The notes: generated from the letters alone by a model not told the origin. 64,000 nucleotides of DNA from Streptomyces monomycini (GCF_022271435.1 NZ_JAFIQY010000026.1:1-64000); one strand, 5' to 3'; counted from the first letter of the stretch, positions 17,736 to 26,965 are shown. Numbers and translations are program-made.

Positions 17736-17958
17736 GAGCCTCGGCCTCCTTCCGGGTGATGAGGACCGCGCAGAAGGGGCTGGGCAAAACAAACGCCCCG
17801 GCGCGGGCGCACGGGGCATGGCTCAACCGGGAAAACAGAGTTCTTCCGGGAGTTCTTCCTCGTCCACCTGCGCAGGCCGTCCGCAGCTAGCGGATCCTTC
17901 GGTTCCGTACGCCCGTAAAGGCGCACAGAGACAACCAGCGGTCTTTGGCTTCTTCGCT
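17736..17958 (-). promoter_or_regulatory. rplJ leader, likely L10 autoregulatory region
   Basis: About 220 nt lie between the predicted transcription start and the rplJ start codon, with no credible coding frame. In other bacteria this leader binds L10(L12)4 to repress translation. That role here is inferred from position only. Confidence 0.4.
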
Positions 17959-17988
17959 ACGGTACGCGAACGGCCGTCGCGCAGGCAA
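17959..17988 (-). promoter_or_regulatory. rplJL promoter
   Basis: TTGCCT (17983-17988) and TACCGT (17959-17964) are 18 bp apart on the - strand, a good vegetative-type promoter. Its -35 box abuts the terminator of the upstream lipoprotein gene. Confidence 0.6.
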
Positions 17989-17990
17989 AT

Positions 17991-18027
17991 CCGTTCCGGG
18001 CCCGGCGGCGCGCCGGGCCCGGAACGG
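17991..18027 (-). terminator. Lipoprotein gene terminator
   Basis: A perfect 17-bp GC-rich stem (CCGTTCCGGGCCCGGCG and complement) with a 3-nt loop, 16 nt after the lipoprotein stop. It insulates the rplJ promoter from upstream transcription. Confidence 0.85.
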
Positions 18028-18042
18028 CGGGGCGGGAGGGCG

Positions 18043-18900
18043 TCAGCCCTTCAGGCCGCCGCCCGCGGCACCGGCGCCGAGCTTGCCGGCGTCGTTCACC
18101 TGCGAGGCCGGGGGCTCCTGGACGTCGACCTTGGTGCCGTAGTCGGAGTAGTAGACCGTGCTCTCCGCGCCGCCCATGTTGTTCTGGGCCTTCTCGGTCT
18201 TCTTGACGAGCAGGTCGCCCGGGCCGATCCACAGGTCGACGGTCTCGTTCTTGGTGCCGCTCTGCTTGAGCGACTCCTCCAGCGCCTTCATGTCCTTCTC
18301 GCTGAAGTCCTTGGAGGCCTGCATCCGCGTCAGCTCGGCCACGTCGAAGGTGGCGGTGTAATGGGTCGTCCGGACCCCGCGCACCTCCTCCGTGCCCACC
18401 TTCTTGGCCTTGCCCGACGCGATGACCAGGCCCATCGCGCGCGACGGGTTGTTGTTCTGCATCTGATCCTTGATCAGCGCGAAGCTCGGGTTCTGCTTGG
18501 CGAGCGCGTCGAAGCCGTACTTCATCCACGGCTTGCCGCCGAGGCCGAGGTTGATGTACATCGCCTCCGGCGTGGCGAGCACCTTCATGGGCTTGCCGCC
18601 GCCCAGCCCGCCCTGGCCGGTCATCTCGGCGGTCATCCGCACGCCCTCGGCCCAGTCCAGCTCGCCCTTCATCGTCCGCGTCATCGCGCCCGACCTGCTG
18701 GTCGTCTCGACCTTGGCCGACTTCTCCGCGCCGGTCTTCTCGGAGGCCGTCCGCAGCGCCGCGGCGGCGGCCTGGGCGGGCGAGCCGTTGCCGCCCCCGT
18801 CGCCGCCCGCCTTGCTGCCGCCGTCCTTGTCACCGCAGGCGGTCAGGCCCGCCATCATGACGACGCCGGCCACGACCGCCGTGATCCGCGCAGTACGCAC
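18043..18900 (-). CDS. LppX/LprAFG-like lipoprotein
   Basis: The protein has 285 residues and a lipoprotein signal peptide: a short charged start, a hydrophobic core and the lipobox Leu-Thr-Ala-Cys near residue 20, then a Gly/Ser/Lys-rich linker. The mature part resembles the LppX/LprAFG fold (outer-leaflet lipid-carrying lipoproteins) with the usual 'VRTTHYTATFDV' and 'VDLWIGPGDL' style segments. It should be anchored on the outer face of the membrane. The GTG at 18900 follows GGGGAG; an upstream extension has no ribosome binding site. It sits alone between the rplKA and rplJL units, with terminators on both sides, a placement seen in other streptomycetes. Its ligand is unknown. Confidence 0.75.
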   Translation of the reverse strand: MRTARITAVVAGVVMMAGLTACGDKDGGSKAGGDGGGNGSPAQAAAAALRTASEKTGAEKSAKVETTSRSGAMTRTMKGELDWAEGVRMTAEMTGQGGLGGGKPMKVLATPEAMYINLGLGGKPWMKYGFDALAKQNPSFALIKDQMQNNNPSRAMGLVIASGKAKKVGTEEVRGVRTTHYTATFDVAELTRMQASKDFSEKDMKALEESLKQSGTKNETVDLWIGPGDLLVKKTEKAQNNMGGAESTVYYSDYGTKVDVQEPPASQVNDAGKLGAGAAGGGLKG

Positions 18901-19036
18901 GTGTGTCTCCCCGTTGTAGATCAGTTTTACGACTGCGGGTGAGCGTAGTGCAGAGGAGTGACAGCGCCTGCCGCCGGACCCCGCGGCGTCCCGAACGCCC
19001 CGTGCCGTCCCGTACGGACCCGTTGGCCGCGAAAAG

Positions 19037-19076
19037 CGCCGGGCCCCGCACCTCGGACGAGGTGCGGGGCCCGGCG
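19037..19076 (-). terminator. rplKA terminator
   Basis: An 18-bp perfect stem with a GGAC-type loop, directly followed on the - strand by CTTTTC. It lies 30 nt after the rplA stop and is one of the most classical intrinsic terminators in the window. Confidence 0.9.
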
Positions 19077-19105
19077 TACGCGTACGCGCGCGCCTGCCGT
19101 CAGAC

Positions 19106-19828
19106 TCAGACGGCGAGCGCGTCCTCCTCGACGAGGAGGTTGCGGGTGCGGTTGCCGTCGACCGGGACGCCGGGGCCCATCGTGGTGGCGATGGTGGCCT
19201 TCTTGATGTAGCGGCCCTTGGCGGCGGACGGCTTGAGACGGTTGATCTCCTCCAGCGCCGCGGCGTAGTTCTCCACCAGCTTGGCGTCGTCGAAGGACAC
19301 CTTGCCGATGATGAAGTGGAGGTTCGCGTGCTTGTCCACGCGGAACTCGATCTTGCCGCCCTTGATGTCGGTGACAGCCTTGGCGACATCCGGGGTGACG
19401 GTGCCGGTCTTCGGGTTCGGCATCAGACCACGGGGACCGAGCACGCGGCCGAGGCGGCCGACCTTGCCCATGAGGTCCGGCGTGGCGACGACGGCGTCGA
19501 AGTCCAGGCGGCCCTTGGAGACCTCGTCGATCAGTTCGTCGGAGCCGACGATGTCGGCGCCGGCGGCTTCCGCGGCCGCAGCACGGTCGCCGGTCGCGAA
19601 GACCAGGACCCGGGCGGTCTTACCGGTGCCGTGCGGAAGGTTCACGGTGCCACGGACCATCTGGTCGGCCTTGCGCGGGTCGACACCCAGACGCATGGCG
19701 ACCTCGACGGTCGCGTCGAACTTGGCCGCGGAGGTCTCCTTGGCCAGACGGACGGCCTCGAGCGGGGCGTACAGACGCTCCCGGTCGATCTTCGCGTCCG
19801 CGTTGCGAAGAGTCTTGCTGCGCTTCAC
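19106..19828 (-). CDS. rplA: 50S ribosomal protein L1
   Basis: L1 (240 residues) binds 23S rRNA at the mobile L1 stalk and helps release deacylated tRNA. The conserved LGPRGLMPNPKTGTV segment near residue 130 and the C-terminal TMGPGVPVD segment are complete. It follows rplK by 106 nt. In many bacteria L1 also represses the rplK-rplA mRNA. Confidence 0.97.
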   Translation of the reverse strand: MKRSKTLRNADAKIDRERLYAPLEAVRLAKETSAAKFDATVEVAMRLGVDPRKADQMVRGTVNLPHGTGKTARVLVFATGDRAAAAEAAGADIVGSDELIDEVSKGRLDFDAVVATPDLMGKVGRLGRVLGPRGLMPNPKTGTVTPDVAKAVTDIKGGKIEFRVDKHANLHFIIGKVSFDDAKLVENYAAALEEINRLKPSAAKGRYIKKATIATTMGPGVPVDGNRTRNLLVEEDALAV

Positions 19829-19934
19829 TGCTGCTCCTGAATGGTGGCGATGGAGTCGTGGTACGGGCCAGCGCCTGGCCCTGCCACGTGCCCCGTGGTG
19901 CGGCGGGTGCCGCGGGGCGGATGCGGGGTGGCTG

Positions 19935-20369
19935 TCAGCCCTCGACCGTGATGCCCATGGAACGGGCGGTGCCGGCGATGATCTTCGACGCGGCGTCCAG
20001 GTCGTTGGCGTTCAGGTCGGGCATCTTGGTGGTGGCGATCTCGCGGACCTGGTCGGCCGTGATCTTGGCGACCTTGGTCTTGTGCGGCTCGCCGGAGCCC
20101 TTCTCCACGCCCGCGGCCTTCAGGATCATCTTCGAGGCCGGCGGCGTCTTGGTCACGAAGGTGAAGGAACGGTCCTCGTAGACCGTGATCTCCACCGGGA
20201 TGACCCAGCCACGCTGCGACTCGGTCGCGGCGTTGTAGGCCTTGCAGAACTCCATGATGTTGACGCCGTGCTGACCCAGCGCGGGGCCGACCGGCGGAGC
20301 CGGGTTCGCGGCACCGGCCTGGATCTGGAGCTTGATGAGCCCCGTGACCTTCTTCTTCTTGGGAGGCAT
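19935..20369 (-). CDS. rplK: 50S ribosomal protein L11
   Basis: L11 (144 residues) binds the GTPase-associated region of 23S rRNA. The N-terminal [19 protein letters not shown] segment, where thiostrepton-type antibiotics contact the protein, is wild type. The C-terminal RNA-binding domain ends [12 protein letters not shown]. The ATG at 20369 follows GGAGAG. It is preceded by a terminator hairpin after nusG and by a 7-bp hairpin in its leader. Confidence 0.97.
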
Positions 20370-20407
20370 GCTCTCTCCGGGTCCTAGTGAGAGGTTTTTC
20401 GCCAGAC

Positions 20408-20425
20408 CATCCGGTCATCCGGATG
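20408..20425 (-). promoter_or_regulatory. Hairpin in rplK leader
   Basis: CATCCGG and CCGGATG form a perfect 7-bp stem with a 4-nt loop about 40 nt before the rplK start. It could be an L1 target for translational feedback or a simple leader structure. This is inferred from position only. Confidence 0.35.
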
Positions 20426-20466
20426 GAGGCATACCGCACAACGATAACGGGTACAGAGGTGCGGCC

Positions 20467-20517
20467 AAAAACCGAGCAGGTCAGACGGTCCCCGAGGGGC
20501 TCGCCTGACCTGTTCGG
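20467..20517 (-). terminator. nusG terminator
   Basis: A 13-bp stem with one mismatch (CGAACAGGTCAG side and complement) followed on the - strand by five U residues. It lies 21 nt after the nusG stop and separates secE-nusG from rplKA. Confidence 0.85.
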
Positions 20518-20537
20518 AAGCGTGGTTCCAGAAGGTG

Positions 20538-21461
20538 TCAGTTCTTCTGGATCTGGTCGAAGCTCAGCTCGACCGGGGTCTCGCGGCCGAAGATCTCGAC
20601 GAGGCCCTTGACCTTCTTCGAGTCGGCGTTGATCTCGTTGATCGTGGCCTGCAGCGTGGCGAACGGGCCGTCGGTGACGGTGACCGAGTCGCCCACCTCG
20701 AAGTCCAGCACCTGGACCTCGACCTTGCGGGACGGGGCCGGCTTGCCCTCGGCCTCGGCGGCCTCCTTGGCGGCCTTCTCCTCGGCCTCCGGGGCGAGCA
20801 TCTTGACGATCTCGTCCAGGGTCAGCGGGTACGGGTCGTAGGCGTTGCCCACGAAGCCGGTCACGCCGGGCGTGTTGCGCACGACGCCCCAGGACTCGTT
20901 CGTCAGGTCCATGCGCACGAGCACGTAGCCCGGGAGCTTGTTCTGGCGGACGTTCTTGCGCTCGCCGTTCTTGATCTGGACGATCTCTTCCTCGGGGACC
21001 TCGGCCTGGTAGATGAAGTCCTCGACGTTGAGCGAGACGGCGCGCTGCTCCAGGTTGGCCTTCACGCGCTTCTCGTAGCCCGCGTAGGTGTGGATCACGT
21101 ACCACTCGCCCGGCAGGGTGCGCAGCTCTTCGCGGAGCGCGGCGATCGGGTCGACCGGCTCGGCCTCGACCTCGGCCTCAGCCTCGGCGTCGTCCTGCGC
21201 CGCGTCCTCGTCGGTCTCCGCCGCGTCGGCCTCGTCGTCGGCCTCGACGCTCACCGCGGCCTCCTCGGCGGGCTCGCCCGCTTCGGCGTCCTCGGTGTCG
21301 AGCTCGTCGGCCGCGTCGGCGCCCTCGACGATCTCGCGAGCGCCCTCTTCGTCGGCAAGCGCCGCAGCGTCGCCCTCGACCTCGGCCGAGGCAGCCGCGT
21401 CAACGTCGGCCGCTGCCGTCTCGACGGAGTCGGCGGCGTCGTTCAGGTTCGGGTCAGACAC
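20538..21461 (-). CDS. nusG: Transcription antitermination factor NusG
   Basis: NusG binds RNA polymerase through its NGN domain and S10 or Rho through its KOW domain. The NGN domain begins near residue 117 (WYVIHTYAGYEKRVKANL) and the KOW domain occupies the last 60 residues (FEVGDSVTVTDGPFATLQ). The 307-residue length comes from an Ala/Glu/Asp-rich N-terminal extension of about 110 residues, which is absent in E. coli (181 residues) but common in Streptomyces, plus a Lys/Ala/Glu-rich insert between the domains. It follows secE by 72 nt in the standard secE-nusG-rplK order. Confidence 0.96.
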   Translation of the reverse strand: MSDPNLNDAADSVETAAADVDAAASAEVEGDAAALADEEGAREIVEGADAADELDTEDAEAGEPAEEAAVSVEADDEADAAETDEDAAQDDAEAEAEVEAEPVDPIAALREELRTLPGEWYVIHTYAGYEKRVKANLEQRAVSLNVEDFIYQAEVPEEEIVQIKNGERKNVRQNKLPGYVLVRMDLTNESWGVVRNTPGVTGFVGNAYDPYPLTLDEIVKMLAPEAEEKAAKEAAEAEGKPAPSRKVEVQVLDFEVGDSVTVTDGPFATLQATINEINADSKKVKGLVEIFGRETPVELSFDQIQKN

Positions 21462-21502
21462 GGTGGCTGCTTCTTCCTGGCTTCAAGGGGTTGAACATGC
21501 AA

Positions 21503-21526
21503 AGGGGCGCCCGCAAAGGCGCCCTT
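21503..21526 (-). terminator. secE-nusG hairpin
   Basis: A 9-bp stem (AAGGGCGCC and complement, one wobble) with a 6-nt loop lies just after secE, with only a short U-run. It may be a weak terminator or a processing site that sets the secE to nusG ratio. Confidence 0.45.
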
Positions 21527-21533
21527 CGCGGGA

Positions 21534-21827
21534 TCAGCCGAAGACGTACTTGACGGCCTCGTTGAATCCCAAGTCAATCACGGTTACAAGACCGATGACG
21601 ATGACGACGAAGACGATCACCACAGTGGTGTACGTCGAGAGCTGTCCCCGCGTGGGCCAGACGACCTTGCGGAGTTCGGCGATGATCTGCCGGTAGAAGA
21701 GTGCGAGGCGGGCGAACGGGCCCTTCTTGCCGCGCTTGCCGCCGCGGCGGGGCTTCTTCGCGTCCGAGCCCTCGTCTTCGGAACGACCGCGCTCAGGCAT
21801 GTCGATGGAGCCCAGGGCGTCCGTCAC
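21534..21827 (-). CDS. secE: Preprotein translocase subunit SecE
   Basis: SecE clamps SecY in the membrane. The 97-residue protein has a charged, Lys/Arg-rich N-terminal half and one membrane segment at the C-terminus (TTVVIVFVVIVIGLVTVIDL), preceded by the conserved ELRKVVWPTRGQL amphipathic segment. This single-span form is the Gram-positive type. The GTG at 21827 follows GAGGAC. It lies between tRNA-Trp and nusG, a very conserved arrangement. Confidence 0.95.
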   Translation of the reverse strand: MTDALGSIDMPERGRSEDEGSDAKKPRRGGKRGKKGPFARLALFYRQIIAELRKVVWPTRGQLSTYTTVVIVFVVIVIGLVTVIDLGFNEAVKYVFG

Positions 21828-21936
21828 TCGTCCTCACCTGAATCCGGGTCGTTGGCCGTGCCGCGCCCGGTAGAGCCGCACGGCGGTGCATTTCAGTACG
21901 TACGCGTGCACGCGACTCGGCAACGAGTGCGTGTAG

Positions 21937-22009
21937 CAGGGCCGGAGGGACTTGAACCCCCAACCGCTGGTTTTGGAGACCAGTGCTCTACCAATTGAGC
22001 TACGACCCT
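21937..22009 (-). tRNA. tRNA-Trp (CCA)
   Basis: A full 73-nt cloverleaf: acceptor AGGGTCG/CGGCCCT, anticodon loop CTCCAAA giving CCA, TTCAAGTCC T-arm. The 3' CCA is not encoded. It lies just upstream of secE. Confidence 0.95.
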
Positions 22010-22193
22010 TTGTGGTTCCCCCAACCTACCGCATCCCGGCCACTGCACGAGGTGCGTGACCGTTCGCGCCCTGTCGGGGGCCAACGGTCTGCGAGTGTAC
22101 GTGGTTCGCGGCCGGGCGTCGAACAGAAAGCCCCGAGGTGGTGCCCGCAAACCCGTGTGCCCGCCCCGACGGCGGTCTGGGAACATGCAGTAC

Positions 22194-23426
<1,233 letters not shown>

Positions 23427-23443
23427 CGCACAGCGGCGGATGC

Positions 23444-23472
23444 GCGGGCCCCGGGGCTTCCCCGGGGCCCGC
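23444..23472 (+). terminator. aspC terminator
   Basis: A 13-bp GC stem (GCGGGCCCCGGGG and complement) with a CTT loop, starting 18 nt after the stop and followed by ATCTGCTTTC. Confidence 0.75.
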
Positions 23473-23545
23473 ATCTGCTTTCGGGCGGGCGCTCGTTCGG
23501 GAAAGGGCCTACCGGCGCGTCGGGCCCGTACGGCAAGATCCTGGG

Positions 23546-24568
23546 ATGGAACGTGTACGCGATGTCCGAGGGCTGCCCAAGGCCCACCTGCACCTGCACT
23601 TCACGGGGTCGATGCGGCCGTCGACCCTGCTGGAGCTCGCCGACAAGTACGGCGTGCACCTGCCGGAGGCCCTGAAGGGCGGCGAGCCGCCGAGGCTGCG
23701 GGCCACGGACGAGCGCGGCTGGTTCCGCTTCCAGCGGCTGTACGACATCGCACGCTCCTGCCTGCGCTCCCCGGAGGACATCCAGCGGCTGGTCAGGGAG
23801 GCCGCCGAGGAGGACGTACGGGACGGCTCGGGCTGGCTGGAGATCCAGGTCGACCCGACCTCGTACGCGCCCCGGCTGGGCGGGCTGATCCCGGCGCTGG
23901 AGATCATCCTGGACGCGGTGCGCGCCGCCTCCCGGGACACCGGCCTCGGGATACGGGTCCTGGTGGCCGCGAACCGGATGAAGCACCCCCTGGACGCCCG
24001 TACGCTGGCCCGTCTCGCGGTCCGCTACGCCGACCACGGCGTGATCGGTTTTGGTCTCTCCAACGACGAGCGGCGCGGTTTCGCGCGCGATTTCGACCGG
24101 GCCTTCGCCATCGCCCGTGAGGGCGGGCTGCTGGCGGCGCCGCACGGCGGCGAGCTGTCCGGTCCTTCGAGCGTGCGGGACTGCCTGGACGACCTGCACG
24201 CGTCCCGTGTCGGCCACGGGGTGCGGGCGGCGGAGGACCCGGCGCTGCTGCGGCGGCTGGCCGAGCGCGGGGTGACCTGCGAGGTCTGCCCGGCGTCGAA
24301 CGTGGCCCTGGGCGTCTACGAGAAGCCGGAGGACGTACCGCTGCGCACGCTGTACGACGCCGGGGTCCCGATGGCGCTGGGCGCCGACGACCCGCTGCTG
24401 TTCGGCTCCCGGCTGGCGGAGCAGTACGAGATCGCGCGCGCGGCGCACGGCTTCTCGGACGCGGAGCTGGCCGAGCTGGCCCGCCAGTCGATCGAGGGCT
24501 CGCGGGCGCCGGAGGGCGTGCGGCGGGAGCTGCTGGCGGGGGTGGCGGCGTGGCTCGGGGAAGGCTGA
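23546..24568 (+). CDS. Adenosine-deaminase-family protein
   Basis: The protein (340 residues) is a metal-dependent deaminase of the adenosine deaminase family. The zinc ligands are His16 and His18 (KAHLHLHFTG), the His of PHGGE, and the Asp of GADDP; the catalytic Glu of HGGE and His of RVGHG are present. The residue corresponding to mouse ADA Asp19, which holds the ribose 5'-OH, is Thr20. This suggests a substrate with a modified 5' end, such as 6-aminodeoxyfutalosine of the futalosine menaquinone route used by Streptomyces, but adenosine cannot be ruled out. It runs 119 nt after aspC behind a terminator, and converges with murB. Confidence 0.85.
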   Translation: MERVRDVRGLPKAHLHLHFTGSMRPSTLLELADKYGVHLPEALKGGEPPRLRATDERGWFRFQRLYDIARSCLRSPEDIQRLVREAAEEDVRDGSGWLEIQVDPTSYAPRLGGLIPALEIILDAVRAASRDTGLGIRVLVAANRMKHPLDARTLARLAVRYADHGVIGFGLSNDERRGFARDFDRAFAIAREGGLLAAPHGGELSGPSSVRDCLDDLHASRVGHGVRAAEDPALLRRLAERGVTCEVCPASNVALGVYEKPEDVPLRTLYDAGVPMALGADDPLLFGSRLAEQYEIARAAHGFSDAELAELARQSIEGSRAPEGVRRELLAGVAAWLGEG

Positions 24569-24616
24569 GCCTTCCGAGCCCCGACGCGTCCTGGCTCCAC
24601 CGGGCTCCGGCGCGTC

Positions 24617-25672
24617 CTAAAGGGTGACGCCGACCGTCACCGGCTCGTTGACCAGCGTGACGCCGAAGGCCGCGCGGACGCCCTCACGGACCTCGCGGGC
24701 CAGCGCGAGCAGGTCCGCGGTGGTGGCCTCGCCGCGGTTGGTGAGGGCGAGGGTGTGCTTGGTGGAGATGCGGGCCGGGCCGTCGCCGTAACCCTTGGTG
24801 AAGCCGGCGCGGTCGATGAGCCAGGCGGCCGAGGTCTTCACGCGCCCCTCCCCCGCCGGGAAGGCGGGCGGGGCGACGTCCGCGCCGAGGCGCTCCTGGA
24901 CGCGGGCGAGGAAGTCCGCGTACTGGGTCTCGGTGAGGACCGGGTTGGTGAAGAAGGAGCCCGCCGACCAGGTGTCGTGGTCCTCCGGGTCCAGCACCAT
25001 GCCCTTGCCGGCCCGCAGCTTGAGCACGGTCTCGCGGGCGTCGGCGGCCGGCACCCGGTCGCCCGCCTCGACACCGAGGGTGCGGGCGGTCTCCGGGTAC
25101 TTGATCGGCGCGGACAGGCCGCCCGCGTCCTCCAGGGCGAAGCGCACGCGCAGCACGACGAACCGGCCGGGGTGCTCCTTGAAACGGCTGTGGCGGTACG
25201 AGAACGCGCATTCGGCGTTCGAAAGGGTCACGGTCTCGCCCACCGTGCGGTCGTACGCGACCACCTCGGTGATGGTGGAGGACACTTCCTGTCCGTACGC
25301 GCCCACGTTCTGGATGGGCGTGGCACCCGCCGAGCCGGGGATGCCGGCCAGGCACTCGATGCCCGCGAGCCCGGCCTCGACCGTACGGGCCACCGCGTCG
25401 GACCAGTTCTCGCCCGCGGCCAGCGTCAGGCCGGTGCCGTCCAGCGCGAAGCCGCGGGTGGCGATGCGCAGCGCGGTGCCCTCGAAGCCCTTGTCGCCGA
25501 TGACCAGGTTGCTGCCGCCGCCGATGACCAGCAGCGGCGTGCCCGCCGCGTCGGCCTCGCGGACGGCCGCGACCACCTCGTCGTCCGTGGTCGCGGTGAG
25601 CAGCCGGGTGGCCGGACCGCCGAGGCGGAAGGTGGTCAGCGGGGCGAGGGGAGCATCGGTGAGTTCCTGCAC
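24617..25672 (-). CDS. murB: UDP-N-acetylenolpyruvoylglucosamine reductase
   Basis: MurB reduces the enolpyruvyl group of UDP-GlcNAc-enolpyruvate with NADPH and FAD to make UDP-MurNAc, the second step of peptidoglycan precursor synthesis in the cytoplasm. The 351-residue protein shows the N-terminal TTFRLGGPA, the FAD-binding GGGSNLVIGDKG, the type I substrate loop FSYRHSRFK, the catalytic serine in GSFFTNP, and the C-terminal glutamate in LVNEPVTVG. It is alone on the - strand, convergent with the deaminase gene and 68 nt upstream-adjacent to the dehydratase pair's end. Confidence 0.95.
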   Translation of the reverse strand: MQELTDAPLAPLTTFRLGGPATRLLTATTDDEVVAAVREADAAGTPLLVIGGGSNLVIGDKGFEGTALRIATRGFALDGTGLTLAAGENWSDAVARTVEAGLAGIECLAGIPGSAGATPIQNVGAYGQEVSSTITEVVAYDRTVGETVTLSNAECAFSYRHSRFKEHPGRFVVLRVRFALEDAGGLSAPIKYPETARTLGVEAGDRVPAADARETVLKLRAGKGMVLDPEDHDTWSAGSFFTNPVLTETQYADFLARVQERLGADVAPPAFPAGEGRVKTSAAWLIDRAGFTKGYGDGPARISTKHTLALTNRGEATTADLLALAREVREGVRAAFGVTLVNEPVTVGVTL

Positions 25673-25741
25673 GGGCTCAAGAGTACGGGGGCGGTCCGCC
25701 GCTCCGGCCGGGCCGCCCCCGTGCAGTGACGATCACTCGGC

Positions 25742-26176
25742 TCAGGCGAGCCGCACCACCGCGCGCGACATCCCGAGCACCTTCTGCCCGGCGCTGGTCG
25801 CGGTCAGGTCGACCCGGACCGTACGGGCCTGGTCGTCCAGCTTGGCCGCGACCTTGGCGCTGACCTCGATGACCGCGCCCTCGTCGTCGTTGGGCACCAC
25901 GACGGGCTTGGTGAAGCGCACGCCGTACTCGACGACGGCGCCCGGGTCGCCGGTCCAGTCGGTGACCACGCGGACCGCCTCGGCCATGGTGAACATGCCG
26001 TGCGCGATCACGTCGGGCAGGCCGACCTCCTTGGCGAACTTCTCGTTCCAGTGGATCGGGTTGAAGTCACCGGAGGCGCCCGCGTAGCGCACGAGCGTGG
26101 CACGGGTCACAGGAAAGGTCTGCGCCGGGAGTTCGGTGCCGGCCTCGACGTCGTCGTAAGAGATCTTCGCCGTCAT
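25742..26176 (-). CDS. hadB: MaoC/HadB-type hot-dog dehydratase
   Basis: The protein (144 residues) is a single hot-dog dehydratase of the MaoC family. The catalytic Asp37 and His42 are visible in ASGDFNPIHW, followed by the conserved LPDVIAHG. In mycobacteria the HadB partner of HadA dehydrates 3-hydroxyacyl-ACP in the fatty acid synthase II cycle. The gene lies 4 nt after the hadA-like gene, so the two are co-translated and likely form a heterodimer. The mycobacterial block rpmG-hadA-hadB-tRNA-Trp-secE is conserved here with insertions, which supports orthology. Streptomyces makes no mycolates, so the acyl substrate must be different. The symbol is by synteny and similarity. Confidence 0.82.
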   Translation of the reverse strand: MTAKISYDDVEAGTELPAQTFPVTRATLVRYAGASGDFNPIHWNEKFAKEVGLPDVIAHGMFTMAEAVRVVTDWTGDPGAVVEYGVRFTKPVVVPNDDEGAVIEVSAKVAAKLDDQARTVRVDLTATSAGQKVLGMSRAVVRLA

Positions 26177-26180
26177 CGCG

Positions 26181-26636
26181 TCAGCCCTCCTGCCCGGCGG
26201 CGCGCGCCACCAGCTTCGTGAAAGCGGTCACCACGTGCTCGCCCGCTTCGTCGTGCACCTCACCACGGATATCGAGAATGTCGTTTCCCGCCATGGATTT
26301 GATCGCCTCGATGGTCGAGGTGACCGTCAGCCGGTCGCCGGCGCGCACCGGGCGGGTGTAGACGAATTTCTGGTCGCCGTGCACCACCCGGCTGTAATCG
26401 AGACCCAGCTGCGGATCTTCGACCACCTGTCCGGCCGCCCGGAAAGTGATGGAGAACACAAAGGTCGGCGGGGCGATCACATCGGGGTGACCGAGCGCCC
26501 TGGCGGCTTCGGCGTCGGTGTACGCCGGCGCGGGGTCCCCGATCGCCTCGGCGAATTCGCGGATCTTCTCCCGGCCGACCTCGTAAGGAGCGGTGGCCGG
26601 GTAGCTCCGCCCGACAAAGGACTGGTCGAGCGCCAT
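26181..26636 (-). CDS. hadA: HadA-like hot-dog subunit (FAS1-like dehydratase)
   Basis: The protein has 151 residues and the N-terminal FAS1-like dehydratase (MaoC N-terminal) fold, with the family segments SFVGRSY, AIGDPAPAY and HPDVIAPPTF. It lacks the catalytic Asp-His pair seen in its partner, as HadA does. In the mycobacterial heterodimers such a subunit binds the acyl chain while HadB supplies catalysis. The start is the ATG at 26636 behind GGGAGG. It is followed 4 nt later by hadB and preceded by rpmG behind a terminator. Confidence 0.82.
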   Translation of the reverse strand: MALDQSFVGRSYPATAPYEVGREKIREFAEAIGDPAPAYTDAEAARALGHPDVIAPPTFVFSITFRAAGQVVEDPQLGLDYSRVVHGDQKFVYTRPVRAGDRLTVTSTIEAIKSMAGNDILDIRGEVHDEAGEHVVTAFTKLVARAAGQEG

Positions 26637-26749
26637 GGGCTCGCAACCTCCCTGAAGTGGTCCCTGCAAAGAACCTGACCTTGCCATACCGGCACGCCGG
26701 CGCAGCGGGGCGGCACCACGCCGCGCGCCGCCGCCGTCGCACCACAACG

Positions 26750-26788
26750 CCGCGAGGCCGCCCCCAAGGACTGGGGACGGCCTCGCGG
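26750..26788 (-). terminator. rpmG terminator
   Basis: An 11-bp stem (CCGCGAGGCCG and complement) extended by CCCC/GGGG across one mismatch, starting 13 nt after the rpmG stop. It separates rpmG from the hadAB pair. Confidence 0.8.
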
Positions 26789-26800
26789 ACGAGCCTGGTG

Positions 26801-26965
26801 TTATCGCGTCTCGCGGTGTGCGGTGTGCGAGTTGCAGCGCGGGCAGTGCTTCTTCATCTCAAGACGGTCCGGGTCGTTACGCCGGTTCTTCTTGGTGATG
26901 TAGTTCCGCTCCTTGCACTCCACGCAGGCCAGCGTGATCTTCGGGCGGACGTCGGTGGCAGCCAC
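26801..26965 (-). CDS. rpmG: 50S ribosomal protein L33, zinc form
   Basis: L33 (54 residues) lies near the ribosomal E site. It keeps all four cysteines (CVEC and CPRC), so it is the zinc-ribbon (C+) form; streptomycetes often also have a zinc-free copy that replaces it under zinc starvation. The GTG at 26965 follows AAGGAG. A longer frame upstream is not supported. It sits between the tRNA-Met gene and hadA as in mycobacteria. Confidence 0.93.
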   Translation of the reverse strand: MAATDVRPKITLACVECKERNYITKKNRRNDPDRLEMKKHCPRCNSHTAHRETR

